A stretch of 64,000 nt of DNA from Viola odorata (Eukaryota > Streptophyta > Magnoliopsida > Malpighiales > Violaceae): positions 41,847,105 through 41,911,104 of the forward strand of contig OY829542.1 in NCBI GenBank assembly GCA_963691705.1, read 5' to 3'. Position 1 is the first letter of the stretch. The number at the start of each line of letters is the position of its first letter. This document shows, one piece after another, positions 31,060 to 43,794 of this stretch. The notes under the pieces were generated by a model. It did no database searches, was not told the DNA's origin, and saw only the letters and a program-made list of their open reading frames with translations. Both the position numbers and the translations under genes were made by a program.

Positions 31060-31902
31060 CTGAAATCACAATAACAACAAAGAACAAACGTAAAATTGTC
31101 CTATCTAAAGCACTCCCTCACGTGTTTAAACCCTCGTGTTTAATCACTCTAATGCGCTCACAAATCACTCAACGAAAATTCTTCTTCAATCAATCCAAGA
31201 TCCGCAGACTCAAAGAATGTCAAGGAAAAGCTTCCAATAATTTGCAAGGACAACTCAAGCGTAGAAAGAATAAAGATGTGATATAATTGAAGATTACTTT
31301 GTCAATTAATCAAGCAATTATAGCACAGAATAGATAGGTCCTGTATCACAAGAGCTCAAAGAAAGACAAGATATTTGAACTAGTTCGGATTTACTTTAGA
31401 ACTAGGTTACTAAGTGTCCGATTTGTTTCTTTGATAACTTTTGATTTACAACTCCGTTTTCTATGATTCTTGTTGCGTTGGAACACTCTTTTCTTGCTGA
31501 TTTTGATTCTGTATAGACCGCAAGGTTCCTGATTTTTCAATGCACTGAAAATTTTGAATTTCGCTTCTGTTCTGTTTTTGTGCGAATTTGTGTTCTTTCT
31601 TTTGTTTTTTTTTTTTTTTTGTAAATAGAAATTGCAAATACTTGAAACAAAATAAACTGACACTTTGTGGGACTTTATTTTCTGTTTTCTGACTCAAAGA
31701 AGATAGCAAATCAAAAGGTTTGATTTGTTACCTAAACAAGACGCAACTAGTTACTAGTTTCGACTCCTAACACAAACGGGAAAACAAACAAGATTGGTAT
31801 AGATTTGGCTAAGGACATCAAGGGAACCAATCTCAACAAACGAAAACAATAATTAAAAGGATAGATACCTATTCGGTGAACAGCCTTTGCTCCGCTACCA
31901 GC

Positions 31903-33221
31903 TGATGTGGTTCCTAATTCGGAAACCTTCCAATTGTTGGATCGTTGCTCAGCGACAAGGATTTGAATGCGGAAAACTAACTCGTCGGAAACTCCAACCC
32001 TCCTAAGTGCAATACTTAGGCAACCTGGACGAAATCCTTCAAGGATCTTCAGTAGGACTCGGACCCTCCTAGGTGCAATACCTAGACAACCCCGACGAGA
32101 CTAAAGAATGGATGATAGACTTCGCGCTTTACTTGCAACTATATGCGGCTTATCAAACCGGATGTAGGACAAGGATCTTGAGAGATCAACTGAAGACGAC
32201 GCTTCTTTGTTTTTAATAAACTGAACTGAACTGATTTATTAAGCCAAATGGCTGCCTTTAAATAGGCAAAAAACAAATACAAGTTTACTAAGACTAAAAC
32301 TCCTATTTTAACTAGAACTCCTATGTAACTTCGAAATAGAACTTCTACTAGTCTAATAACTGTAAAAACTAATTAATAAATACAAATAAAGCCTTATAGA
32401 ACATCCTAGAAGCATTCGCATCATCAGGCCATGGTTTGGGCCGAATTCTCCAAGTCGCGGTCTGCTCGCGTTCACACTGCGCGCCAAAATGTCTCACCGG
32501 GCTATCTTTTGATTGACTCGTCAGATTGGGCTGAAACTTGTCCCATTCGAAAGATAACACCTGAAAATAGTGGACAAGGTCCTTTCTCCCTGGTTCAGGC
32601 CTGACTAGTCTGAATAATTGTCGTTGGTGCTGACAGACGCGTTTTGAAGTCCTCATCCGCGTAGGATTGCCGTCAGTGAAAATGTCTCGATCCATAACAA
32701 ATAAACGGCTTCTCCGTTTCACCGGAAAATTGGACACGATAAAGAAGACATCCTGAGGTTTCATAATTGATATAGATCGCACGATTCTGACTTCGGATGA
32801 TCTAGATATGGTCCGACGAAGTTGTCCATCACGTTTGCGCTTAGGACACTTGTGCATGCAAAAGTAACAACGGGCCATCTTGCAAACTGCTCGTCCAAAT
32901 GTCCTCAAACTTGGCAGAGGCTCTCCTAAGATACCAATCGCTCTTGTATTTATCTTGGAACCTGATTTGGCATCTTTCTTCCATGAATTGGCTCGTGAAA
33001 AAGTGCAACCTTGCACTATGCGCCTCCAAGCCACCTTCCATGTCGTCCTTCACCTAAGGACTTGATCCAGCATCGTTCCTTGCCTAGTTTCCATGTCTAG
33101 AGGTTGTTGTAACCTCCCTTGATGCTTTGGAACGTCTTGGGCTTGACGTTTTGGGTTGATTGGCCTTGGTCGCAAGGCGTGTGCGCGCGCTAGGGCTAGT
33201 CTCGGTGCTAGGATCGTATCA
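31903..33221 (-). repeat. C array LTR 3
   Basis: 1319 bp. Shares CTTCGCGC, AAGACTAAAACT, GGACACGATAAAG and CCTTCACCT only with LTR 5, evidence that units were duplicated in pairs. Confidence 0.93.
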
Positions 33222-35023
33222 TCCCCTCCCTCTTCAAAAAGATTCGCCCTCGAATCTACATCTAGACCTGCACCACAATACCTTAAGTTAGTAATATCAA
33301 AGTAAGCACACAACGAACCATACCAACCTCTCAATTTCAACTTGGCGGCTATGTCTTTGAATATGACAATGCATCGAATAAGACCATTGCCCCAAGCAAT
33401 CTTCTTCACTTGTACTTGGATTGGAACCCATCCTTGGTGTAAGCGCTGCCAACTCCAAGTTCCTAACTTGAACGATTCGCTCATCCTTCCTTGACATCTC
33501 AAAATTGCCATCTTGACATGCAAACGCATATGGTAGCGCTTGGTTTGTCCATGGGCTGTCCGCATCATCTCAATTTCCTTGCTGCCATCTATACTAAATA
33601 GTAAACTCAAGAGCAGCAACATTAAATTGAATAATGTCATTCCAATCATACCACAACAACTCATCAAACAACTCTCAAACGCATCACATTCATTAAAATT
33701 TCGCAAAAGGTCATGTGACCTAAATAAGTGATTGCGCTTGAATAGAATTCCCTCAAGTCCAGTTGACTTACCCATAAATTTAACATGAAATTCACACATG
33801 GCAGAATGATTATGTAATGTAAATACATGTGAAAATTCAATCAATTTGGTGTTAGGGAAAATATGATGCACATCTCTCGACCTAGTCCAAATGTCAAAAC
33901 GTTTATGCTTTCTCAAGTAGTTTTCAAATACATATGAATTGGCCTTCGGCTCTTGCATATAACCATCATTCATTAAAGTAGTTTTAAGACCAGAATCATC
34001 AGAGTTAATGAGGTTAACATGCTCACACAAATCAGACTTAAGGATGGAAAGATATACCATACCGTTGCAGCTAGGGTTAGCCGAACTAGGTACCATGGAT
34101 GATTCACACTCCTTAAGTTCTCTTGGCACTTTGGAATGAGACTTCTCTTCTGCCAACATCCTTCTCTTTATCTGCAAATTAGGAGAAACAAAAATAGAAA
34201 GGAAAACAAACGAGTTAAGGTTAGGAAAATCTAAGCGCAATGGCCAAAAATTCAGTTTTTGGTGGCTTGCGCCAAAACAGATTTTTTGCTCACAAAATGC
34301 TTTTCTCTCCTGTCCTCTCTTGGCGTAAACACTCACCTCTCATTTTTCAAAGACGCCACTCTCTGCATGCTCTTTATTTTCATGCAAGTGTTTTGAACTC
34401 TCACTCTTTTCATCTCTTTTCCCATGCTCACTCTTTTCATGGGGGCTGTTTTGCTTTTTTTCTTTTAAGGCTTCCAATTCTTTTAAGCCTTTCTCTTTTC
34501 TTTCTTTTTGAAAGTCCGAACATGACTTAACAAGATACTCTTGATCTTTATGGACTTCCGAAGGTGACAAAGGCTTCAATATGTGTTCTCGGCCGTCCTT
34601 GACAACCGAAAAATGATTGCTCTTGCCCTTGTGAACTGCTTTCATATCGCGCTTCATCATCTCACTATACGTCTCGGTTTTAGCTATCAAACCAACCGGA
34701 TCTTTCCTCCTTTCAACCTCTCCTCTAGGCTGTCTCGGTGGAGGTCTCCTTGGCCTGGGTATAGTCTGAGTCACCCTTGTATCAGGCCGGCCATTAGGGT
34801 TGGATCCCTCTCCGGACGGCATGCCATAGATGTATGGTGAACTCCTTGGTTTGAGAACTTGGGTGTACCGAGTATGGGCCTGCCTTGTAGCATTGGCAGC
34901 CGCTTCCCTCTCCTTGGCAATCCACTCCTCCATTTCGTCAAACCTCTCGGTTAACTTACGCATCATGGATAGCATTTCAGCTCGCGCTTGTGACTCCGTG
35001 CTCTTAGGCGAACTATCTGCCAT
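32369..35023 (-). pseudogene. C unit 3 ORF, two nonsense mutations
   Basis: Same protein as unit 2 but broken. The first open part is 34340-35023 (227 codons), ended by a GGA-to-TGA change two codons before the intron-like donor. The second is 33050-34336 (428 codons), ended by a CGA-to-TGA change in the LTR-encoded part. The third is 32369-33034. Both stops are also present in unit 5, so they predate the duplication that made these units. Confidence 0.8.
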
Positions 35024-35867
35024 CTGAAATCACAATAACAACAAAGAACAAGCGTAAAATTGTCCTATCTAAAGCACTCCCTCACGTGTTTAAACCCTCG
35101 TGTTTAATCACTCTAATGCGCTCACAAATCACTCAACGAAAATTCTTCTTCAATCAATCCAAGATCCGCAGACTCATAGAATGTCAAGGAAAAGCTTCCA
35201 ATAATTTGCAAGGACAACTCAAGCGTAGAAAGAATAAAGATGTGATATAATTGAAGATTACTTTGTCAATTAATCAAGCAATTATAGCACAGAATAGATA
35301 GGTCCTGTATCACAAGAGCTCAAAGAAAGACAAGATATTTGAACTAGTTCGGATTTATTTTAGAACTAGGTTACTAAGTGTCCGATTTGTTTCTTTGATA
35401 ACTTTTGATTTACAACTCCGTTTTCTATGATTCTTGTTGCGTTGGAACACTCTTTTCTTGCTGATTTTGATTCTGTATAGACCGCAAGGTTCCTGATTTT
35501 TCAATGCACTGAAAATTTTGAATTTCGCTTCTGTTCTGTTTTTGTGCGAATTTGTGTTCTTTCTTTTGTTTTTTTTTTTTTTTTTGTAAATAGAAATTGC
35601 AAATACTTGAAACAAAATAAACTGACACTTTGTGGGACTTTATTTTCTATTTTCTGACTCAAAGAAGATAGCAAATCAAAAGGTTTGATTTGTTACCTAA
35701 ACAAGACGCAACTAGTTACTAGTTTCGACTCCTAACACAAACGGGAAAACAAACAAGATTGGTATAGATTTGGCTAAGGACATCAAGGGAACCAATCTCA
35801 ACAAACGAAAACAATAATTAAAAGGATAGATACCTATTCGGTGAACAGCCTTTGCTCCGCTACCAGC

Positions 35868-37186
35868 TGATGTGGTTCCTAATTCGGAAACCTTCCAATT
35901 GTTGGATCGTTGCTCAGCGACAAGGATTTGAATGCGGAAAACTAACTCGTCGGAAACTCCAACCCTCCTAAGTGCAATACTTAGGCAACCTGGACGAAAT
36001 CCTTCAAGGATCTTCAGTAGGACTCGGACCCTCCTAGGTGCAATACCTAGACAACCCCGACGAGACTAAAGAATGGATGATAGACTTCGTGCTTTACTTG
36101 CAACTATATGCGGCTTATCAAACCGGATGTAGGACAAGGATCTTGAGAGATCAACTGAAGACGACGCTTCTTTGTTTTTAATAAACTGAACTGAACTGAT
36201 TTATTAAGCCAAATGGCTGCCTTTAAATAGGCAAAAAACAAATACAAGTTTACTAAGACTAGAACTCCTATTTTAACTAGAACTCCTATGTAACTTCGAA
36301 ATAGAACTTCTACTAGTCTAATAACTGTAAAAACTAATTAATAAATACAAATAAAGCCTTATAGAACATCCTAGAAGCATTCGCATCATCAGGCCATGGT
36401 TTGGGCCGAATTCTCCAAGTCGCGGTCTGCTCGCGTTCACACTGCGCGCCAAAATGTCTCACCGGGCTATCTTTTGATTGACTCGTCAGATTGGGCTGAA
36501 ACTTGTCCCATTCGAAAGATAACACCTGAAAATAGTGGACAAGGTCCTTTCTCCCTGGTTCAGGCCTGACTAGTCTGAATAATTGTCGTTGGTGCTGACA
36601 GACGCGTTTTGAAGTCCTCATCCGCGTAGGATTGCCGTCAGTGAAAATGTCTCGATCCATAACAAATAAACGGCTTCTCCGTTTCACCTGAAAATTGGAC
36701 ACAATAAAGAAGACATCCTGAGGTTTCATAATTGATATAGATCGCACGATTCTGACTTCGGATGATCTAGATATGGTCCGACGAAGTTGTCCATCACGTT
36801 TGCGCTTAGGACACTTGTGCATGCAAAAGTAACAACGGGCCATCTTGCAAACTGCTCGTCCAAATGTCCTCAAACTTGGCAGAGGCTCTCCTAAGATACC
36901 AATCGCTCTTGTATTTATCTTGGAACCTGATTTGGCATCTTTCTTCCATGAATTGGCTCGTGAAAAAGTGCAACCTTGCACTATGCGCCTCCAAGCCACC
37001 TTCCATGTCGTCCTTCGCCTAAGGACTTGATCCAGCATCGTTCCTTGCCTAGTTTCCATGTCTAGAGGTTGTTGTAACCTCCCTTGATGCTTTGGAACGT
37101 CTTGGGCTTGACGTTTTGGGTTGATTGGCCTTGGTCGCAAGGCGTGTGCGCGCGCTAGGGCTAGTCTCGGTGCTAGGATCGTATCA
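35868..37186 (-). repeat. C array LTR 4
   Basis: 1319 bp; carries the inner-LTR alleles and, like LTR 2, lacks the variants special to LTRs 3 and 5. Confidence 0.93.
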
Positions 37187-38987
37187 TCCCCTCCCTCTTC
37201 AAAAAGATTCGCCCTCGAATCTACATCTAGACCTGCACCACAATACCTTAAGTTAGTAATATCAAAGTAAGCACACAACGAACCATACCAACCTCTCAAT
37301 TTCAACTTGGCGGCTATGTCTTTGAATATGACAATGCATCGAATAAGACCATTGCCCCAAGCAATCTTCTTCACTTGTACTTGGATTGGAACCCATCCTT
37401 GGTGTAAGCGCTGCCAACTCCAAGTTCCTAACTTGAACGATTCGCTCATCCTTCCTTGACATCTCAAAATTGCCATCTTGACATGCAAACGCATATGGTA
37501 GCGCTTGGTTTGTCCATGGGCTGTCCGCATCATCTCAATTTCCTTGCTGCCATCTATACTAAATAGTAAACTCAAGAGCAGCAACATTAAATTGAATAAT
37601 GTCATTCCAATCATACCACAACAACTCATCAAACAACTCTCAAACGCATCACATTCATTAAAATTTCGCAAAAGGTCATGTGACCTAAATAAGTGATTGC
37701 GCTTGAATAGAATTCCCTCAAGTCCAGTTGACTTACCCATAAATTTAACATGAAATTCACACATGGCAGAATGATTATGTAATGTAAATACATGTGAAAA
37801 TTCAATCAATTTGGTGTTAGGGAAAATATGATGCACATCTCTCGACCTAGTCCAAATGTCAAAACGTTTATGCTTTCTCAAGTAGTTTTCAAATACATTG
37901 AATTGGCCTTCGGCTCTTGCATATAACCATCATTCATTAAAGTAGTTTTAAGACCAGAATCATCAGAGTTAATGAGGTTAACATGCTCACACAAATCAGA
38001 CTTAAGGATGGAAAGATATACCATACCGTTGCAGCTAGGGTTAGCCGAACTAGGTACCATGGATGATTCAAACTCCTTAAGTTCTCTTGGCACTTTGGAA
38101 TGAGACTTCTCTTCTGCCAACATCCTTCTCTTTATCTGCAAATTAGGAGAAACAAAAATAGAAAGGAAAACAAACGAGTTAAGGTTAGGAAAATCTAAGC
38201 GCAATGGCCAAAAATTCAGTTTTTGGTGGCTTGCGCCAAAACAGATTTTTTGCTCACAAAATGCTTTTCTCTCCTGTCCTCTCTTGGCGTAAACACTCAC
38301 CTCTCCTTTTTCAAAGACGCCACTCTCTGCATGCTCTTTATTTTCATGCAAGTGTTTTGAACTCTCACTCTTTTCATCTCTTTTCCCATGCTCACTCTTT
38401 TCATGGGGGCTGTTTTGCTTTTTTTCTTTTAAGGCTTCCAATTCTTTTAAGCCTTTCTCTTTTCTTTCTTTTTGAAAGTCCGAACATGACTTAACAAGAT
38501 ACTCTTGATCTTTATGGACTTCTGAAGGTGACAAAGGCTTCAATATGTGTTCTCGGCCGTCCTTGACAACCGAAAAATGATTGCTCTTGCCCTTGTGAAC
38601 TGCTTTCATATCGCGCTTCATCATCTCACTATACGTCTCGGTTTTAGCTATCAAACCAACAGGATCTTTCCTCCTTTCAACCTCTCCTCTAGGCTGTCTC
38701 GGTGGAGGTCTCCTTGGCCTGGGTATAGTCTGAGTCACCCTTGTATCAGGCCGGCCATTAGGGTTGGATCCCTCTCCGGACGGCATGCCATAGACGTATG
38801 GTGAACTCCTTGGTTTGAGAACTTGGGTGTACCGAGTATGGGCCTGCCTTGTAGCATTGGCAGCCGCTTCCCTCTCCTTGGCAATCCACTCCTCCATTTC
38901 GTCAAACCTCTCGGTTAACTTACGCATCATGGATAGCATTTCAGCTCGCGCTTGTGACTCCGTGCTCTTAGGCGAACTATCTGCCAT
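36334..38987 (-). pseudogene. C unit 4 ORF, 2-bp deletion
   Basis: Matches unit 2 but lost 2 bp near 37898 (CAAATACATTGAATT instead of CAAATACATATGAATT). This splits the frame into 37878-38987 (369 codons) and 36334-37881 (515 codons). It otherwise shares the unit 2 alleles (GACTTCTGAAGG near 38518, ACCAACAGGATC near 38656). Confidence 0.82.
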
Positions 38988-39830
38988 CTGAAATCACAAT
39001 AACAACAAAGAACAAACGTAAAATTGTCCTATCTAAAGCACTCCCTCACGTGTTTAAACCCTCGTGTTTAATCACTCTAATGCGCTCACAAATCACTCAA
39101 CGAAAATTCTTCTTCAATCAATCCAAGATCCGCAGACTCAAAGAATGTCAAGGAAAAGCTTCCAATAATTTGCAAGGACAACTCAAGCGTAGAAAGAATA
39201 AAGATGTGATATAATTGAAGATTACTTTGTCAATTAATCAAGCAATTATAGCACAGAATAGATAGGTCCTGTATCACAAGAGCTCAAAGAAAGACAAGAT
39301 ATTTGAACTAGTTCGGATTTACTTTAGAACTAGGTTACTAAGTGTCCGATTTGTTTCTTTGATAACTTTTGATTTACAACTCCGTTTTCTATGATTCTTG
39401 TTGCGTTGGAACACTCTTTTCTTGCTGATTTTGATTCTGTATAGACCGCAAGGTTCCTGATTTTTCAATGCACTGAAAATTTTGAATTTCGCTTCTGTTC
39501 TGTTTTTGTGCGAATTTGTGTTCTTTCTTTTGTTTTTTTTTTTTTTTTGTAAATAGAAATTGCAAATACTTGAAACAAAATAAACTGACACTTTGTGGGA
39601 CTTTATTTTCTGTTTTCTGACTCAAAGAAGATAGCAAATCAAAAGGTTTGATTTGTTACCTAAACAAGACGCAACTAGTTACTAGTTTCGACTCCTAACA
39701 CAAACGGGAAAACAAACAAGATTGGTATAGATTTGGCTAAGGACATCAAGGGAACCAATCTCAACAAACGAAAACAATAATTAAAAGGATAGATACCTAT
39801 TCGGTGAACAGCCTTTGCTCCGCTACCAGC

Positions 39831-41149
39831 TGATGTGGTTCCTAATTCGGAAACCTTCCAATTGTTGGATCGTTGCTCAGCGACAAGGATTTGAATGCGG
39901 AAAACTAACTCGTCGGAAACTCCAACCCTCCTAAGTGCAATACTTAGGCAACCTGGACGAAATCCTTCAAGGATCTTCAGTAGGACTCGGACCCTCCTAG
40001 GTGCAATACCTAGACAACCCCGACGAGACTAAAGAATGGATGATAGACTTCGCGCTTTACTTGCAACTATATGCGGCTTATCAAACCGGATGTAGGACAA
40101 GGATCTTGAGAGATCAACTGAAGACGACGCTTCTTTGTTTTTAATAAACTGAACTGAACTGATTTATTAAGCCAAATGGCTGCCTTTAAATAGGCAAAAA
40201 ACAAATACAAGTTTACTAAGACTAAAACTCCTATTTTAACTAGAACTCCTATGTAACTTCGAAATAGAACTTCTACTAGTCTAATAACTGTAAAAACTAA
40301 TTAATAAATACAAATAAAGCCTTATAGAACATCCTAGAAGCATTCGCATCATCAGGCCATGGTTTGGGCCGAATTCTCCAAGTCGCGGTCTGCTCGCGTT
40401 CACACTGCGCGCCAAAATGTCTCACCGGGCTATCTTTTGATTGACTCGTCAGATTGGGCTGAAACTTGTCCCATTCGAAAGATAACACCTGAAAATAGTG
40501 GACAAGGTCCTTTCTCCCTGGTTCAGGCCTGACTAGTCTGAATAATTGTCGTTGGTGCTGACAGACGCGTTTTGAAGTCCTCATCCGCGTAGGATTGCCG
40601 TCAGTGAAAATGTCTCGATCCATAACAAATAAACGGCTTCTCCGTTTCACCTGAAAATTGGACACGATAAAGAAGACATCCTGAGGTTTCATAATTGATA
40701 TAGATCGCACGATTCTGACTTCGGATGATCTAGATATGGTCCGACGAAGTTGTCCATCACGTTTGCGCTTAGGACACTTGTGCATGCAAAAGTAACAACG
40801 GGCCATCTTGCAAACTGCTCGTCCAAATGTCCTCAAACTTGGCAGAGGCTCTCCTAAGATACCAATCGCTCTTGTATTTATCTTGGAACCTGATTTGGCA
40901 TCTTTCTTCCATGAATTGGCTCGTGAAAAAGTGCAACCTTGCACTATGCGCCTCCAAGCCACCTTCCATGTCGTCCTTCACCTAAGGACTTGATCCAGCA
41001 TCGTTCCTTGCCTAGTTTCCATGTCTAGAGGTTGTTGTAACCTCCCTTGATGCTTTGGAACGTCTTGGGCTTGACGTTTTGGGTTGATTGGCCTTGGTCG
41101 CAAGGCGTGTGCGCGCGCTAGGGCTAGTCTCGGTGCTAGGATCGTATCA
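39831..41149 (-). repeat. C array LTR 5
   Basis: 1319 bp; nearly identical to LTR 3, sharing CTTCGCGC, AAGACTAAAACT, GGACACGATAAAG and CCTTCACCT. Confidence 0.93.
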
Positions 41150-42951
41150 TCCCCTCCCTCTTCAAAAAGATTCGCCCTCGAATCTACATCTAGACCTGCA
41201 CCACAATACCTTAAGTTAGTAATATCAAAGTAAGCACACAACGAACCATACCAACCTCTCAATTTCAACTTGGCGGCTATGTCTTTGAATATGACAATGC
41301 ATCGAATAAGACCATTGCCCCAAGCAATCTTCTTCACTTGTACTTGGATTGGAACCCATCCTTGGTGTAAGCGCTGCCAACTCCAAGTTCCTAACTTGAA
41401 CGATTCGCTCATCCTTCCTTGACATCTCAAAATTGCCATCTTGACATGCAAACGCATATGGTAGCGCTTGGTTTGTCCATGGGCTGTCCGCATCATCTCA
41501 ATTTCCTTGCTGCCATCTATACTAAATAGTAAACTCAAGAGCAGCAACATTAAATTGAATAATGTCATTCCAATCATACCACAACAACTCATCAAACAAC
41601 TCTCAAACGCATCACATTCATTAAAATTTCGCAAAAGGTCATGTGACCTAAATAAGTGATTGCGCTTGAATAGAATTCCCTCAAGTCCAGTTGACTTACC
41701 CATAAATTTAACATGAAATTCACACATGGCAGAATGATTATGTAATGTAAATACATGTGAAAATTCAATCAATTTGGTGTTAGGGAAAATATGATGCACA
41801 TCTCTCGACCTAGTCCAAATGTCAAAACGTTTATGCTTTCTCAAGTAGTTTTCAAATACATATGAATTGGCCTTCGGCTCTTGCATATAACCATCATTCA
41901 TTAAAGTAGTTTTAAGACCAGAATCATCAGAGTTAATGAGGTTAACATGCTCACACAAATCAGACTTAAGGATGGAAAGATATACCATACCGTTGCAGCT
42001 AGGGTTAGCCGAACTAGGTACCATGGATGATTCACACTCCTTAAGTTCTCTTGGCACTTTGGAATGAGACTTCTCTTCTGCCAACATCCTTCTCTTTATC
42101 TACAAATTAGGAGAAACAAAAATAGAAAGGAAAACAAACGAGTTAAGGTTAGGAAAATCTAAGCGCAATGGCCAAAAATTCAGTTTTTGGTGGCTTGCGC
42201 CAAAACAGATTTTTTGCTCACAAAATGCTTTTCTCTCCTGTCCTCTCTTGGCGTAAACACTCACCTCTCATTTTTCAAAGACGCCACTCTCTGCATGCTC
42301 TTTATTTTCATGCAAGTGTTTTGAACTCTCACTCTTTTCATCTCTTTTCCCATGCTCACTCTTTTCATGGGGGCTGTTTTGCTTTTTTTCTTTTAAGGCT
42401 TCCAATTCTTTTAAGCCTTTCTCTTTTCTTTCTTTTTGAAAGTCCGAACATGACTTAACAAGATACTCTTGATCTTTATGGACTTCCGAAGGTGACAAAG
42501 GCTTCAATATGTGTTCTCGGCCGTCCTTGACAACCGAAAAATGATTGCTCTTGCCCTTGTGAACTGCTTTCATATCGCGCTTCATCATCTCACTATACGT
42601 CTCGGTTTTAGCTATCAAACCAACCGGATCTTTCCTCCTTTCAACCTCTCCTCTAGGCTGTCTCGGTGGAGGTCTCCTTGGCCTGGGTATAGTCTGAGTC
42701 ACCCTTGTATCAGGCCGGCCATTAGGGTTGGATCCCTCTCCGGACGGCATGCCATAGATGTATGGTGAACTCCTTGGTTTGAGAACTTGGGTGTACCGAG
42801 TATGGGCCTGCCTTGTAGCATTGGCAGCCGCTTCCCTCTCCTTGGCAATCCACTCCTCCATTTCGTCAAACCTCTCGGTTAACTTACGCATCATGGATAG
42901 CATTTCAGCTCGCGCTTGTGACTCCGTGCTCTTAGGCGAACTATCTGCCAT
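40297..42951 (-). pseudogene. C unit 5 ORF, three interruptions
   Basis: Carries the same two nonsense changes as unit 3, plus CAG-to-TAG at the intron-like acceptor (plus-strand ATCTACAAATT near 42099). That puts a stop in the unspliced frame but keeps an AG acceptor. Open pieces are 42268-42951, 40978-42087 and 40297-40962. Confidence 0.8.
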
Positions 42952-43794
42952 CTGAAATCACAATAACAACAAAGAACAAGCGTAAAATTGTCCTATCTAA
43001 AGCACTCCCTCACGTGTTTAAACCCTCGTGTTTAATCACTCTAATGCGCTCACAAATCACTCAACGAAAATTCTTCTTCAATCAATCCAAGATCCGCAGA
43101 CTCAAAGAATGTCAAGGAAAAGCTTCCAATAATTTGCAAGGACAACTCAAGCGTAGAAAGAATAAAGATGTGATATAATTGAAGATTACTTTGTCAATTA
43201 ATCAAGCAATTATAGCACAGAATAGATAGGTCCTGTATCACAAGAGCTCAAAGAAAGACAAGATATTTGAACTAGTTCGGATTTATTTTAGAACTAGGTT
43301 ACTAAGTGTCCGATTTGTTTCTTTGATAACTTTTGATTTACAACTCCGTTTTCTATGATTCTTGTTGCGTTGGAACACTCTTTTCTTGCTGATTTTGATT
43401 CTGTATAGACCGCAAGGTTCCTGATTTTTCAATGCACTGAAAATTTTGAATTTCGCTTCTGTTCTGTTTTTGTGCGAATTTGTGTTCTTTCTTTTGTTTT
43501 TTTTTTTTTTTTGTAAATAGAAATTGCAAATACTTGAAACAAAATAAACTGACACTTTGTGGGACTTTATTTTCTGTTTTCTGACTCAAAGAAGATAGCA
43601 AATCAAAAGGTTTGATTTGTTACCTAAACAAGACGCAACTAGTTACTAGTTTCGACTCCTAACACAAACGGGAAAACAAACAAGATTGGTATAGATTTGG
43701 CTAAGGACATCAAGGGAACCAATCTCCACAAACGAAAACAATAATTAAAAGGATAGATACCTATTCGGTGAACAGCCTTTGCTCCGCTACCAGC

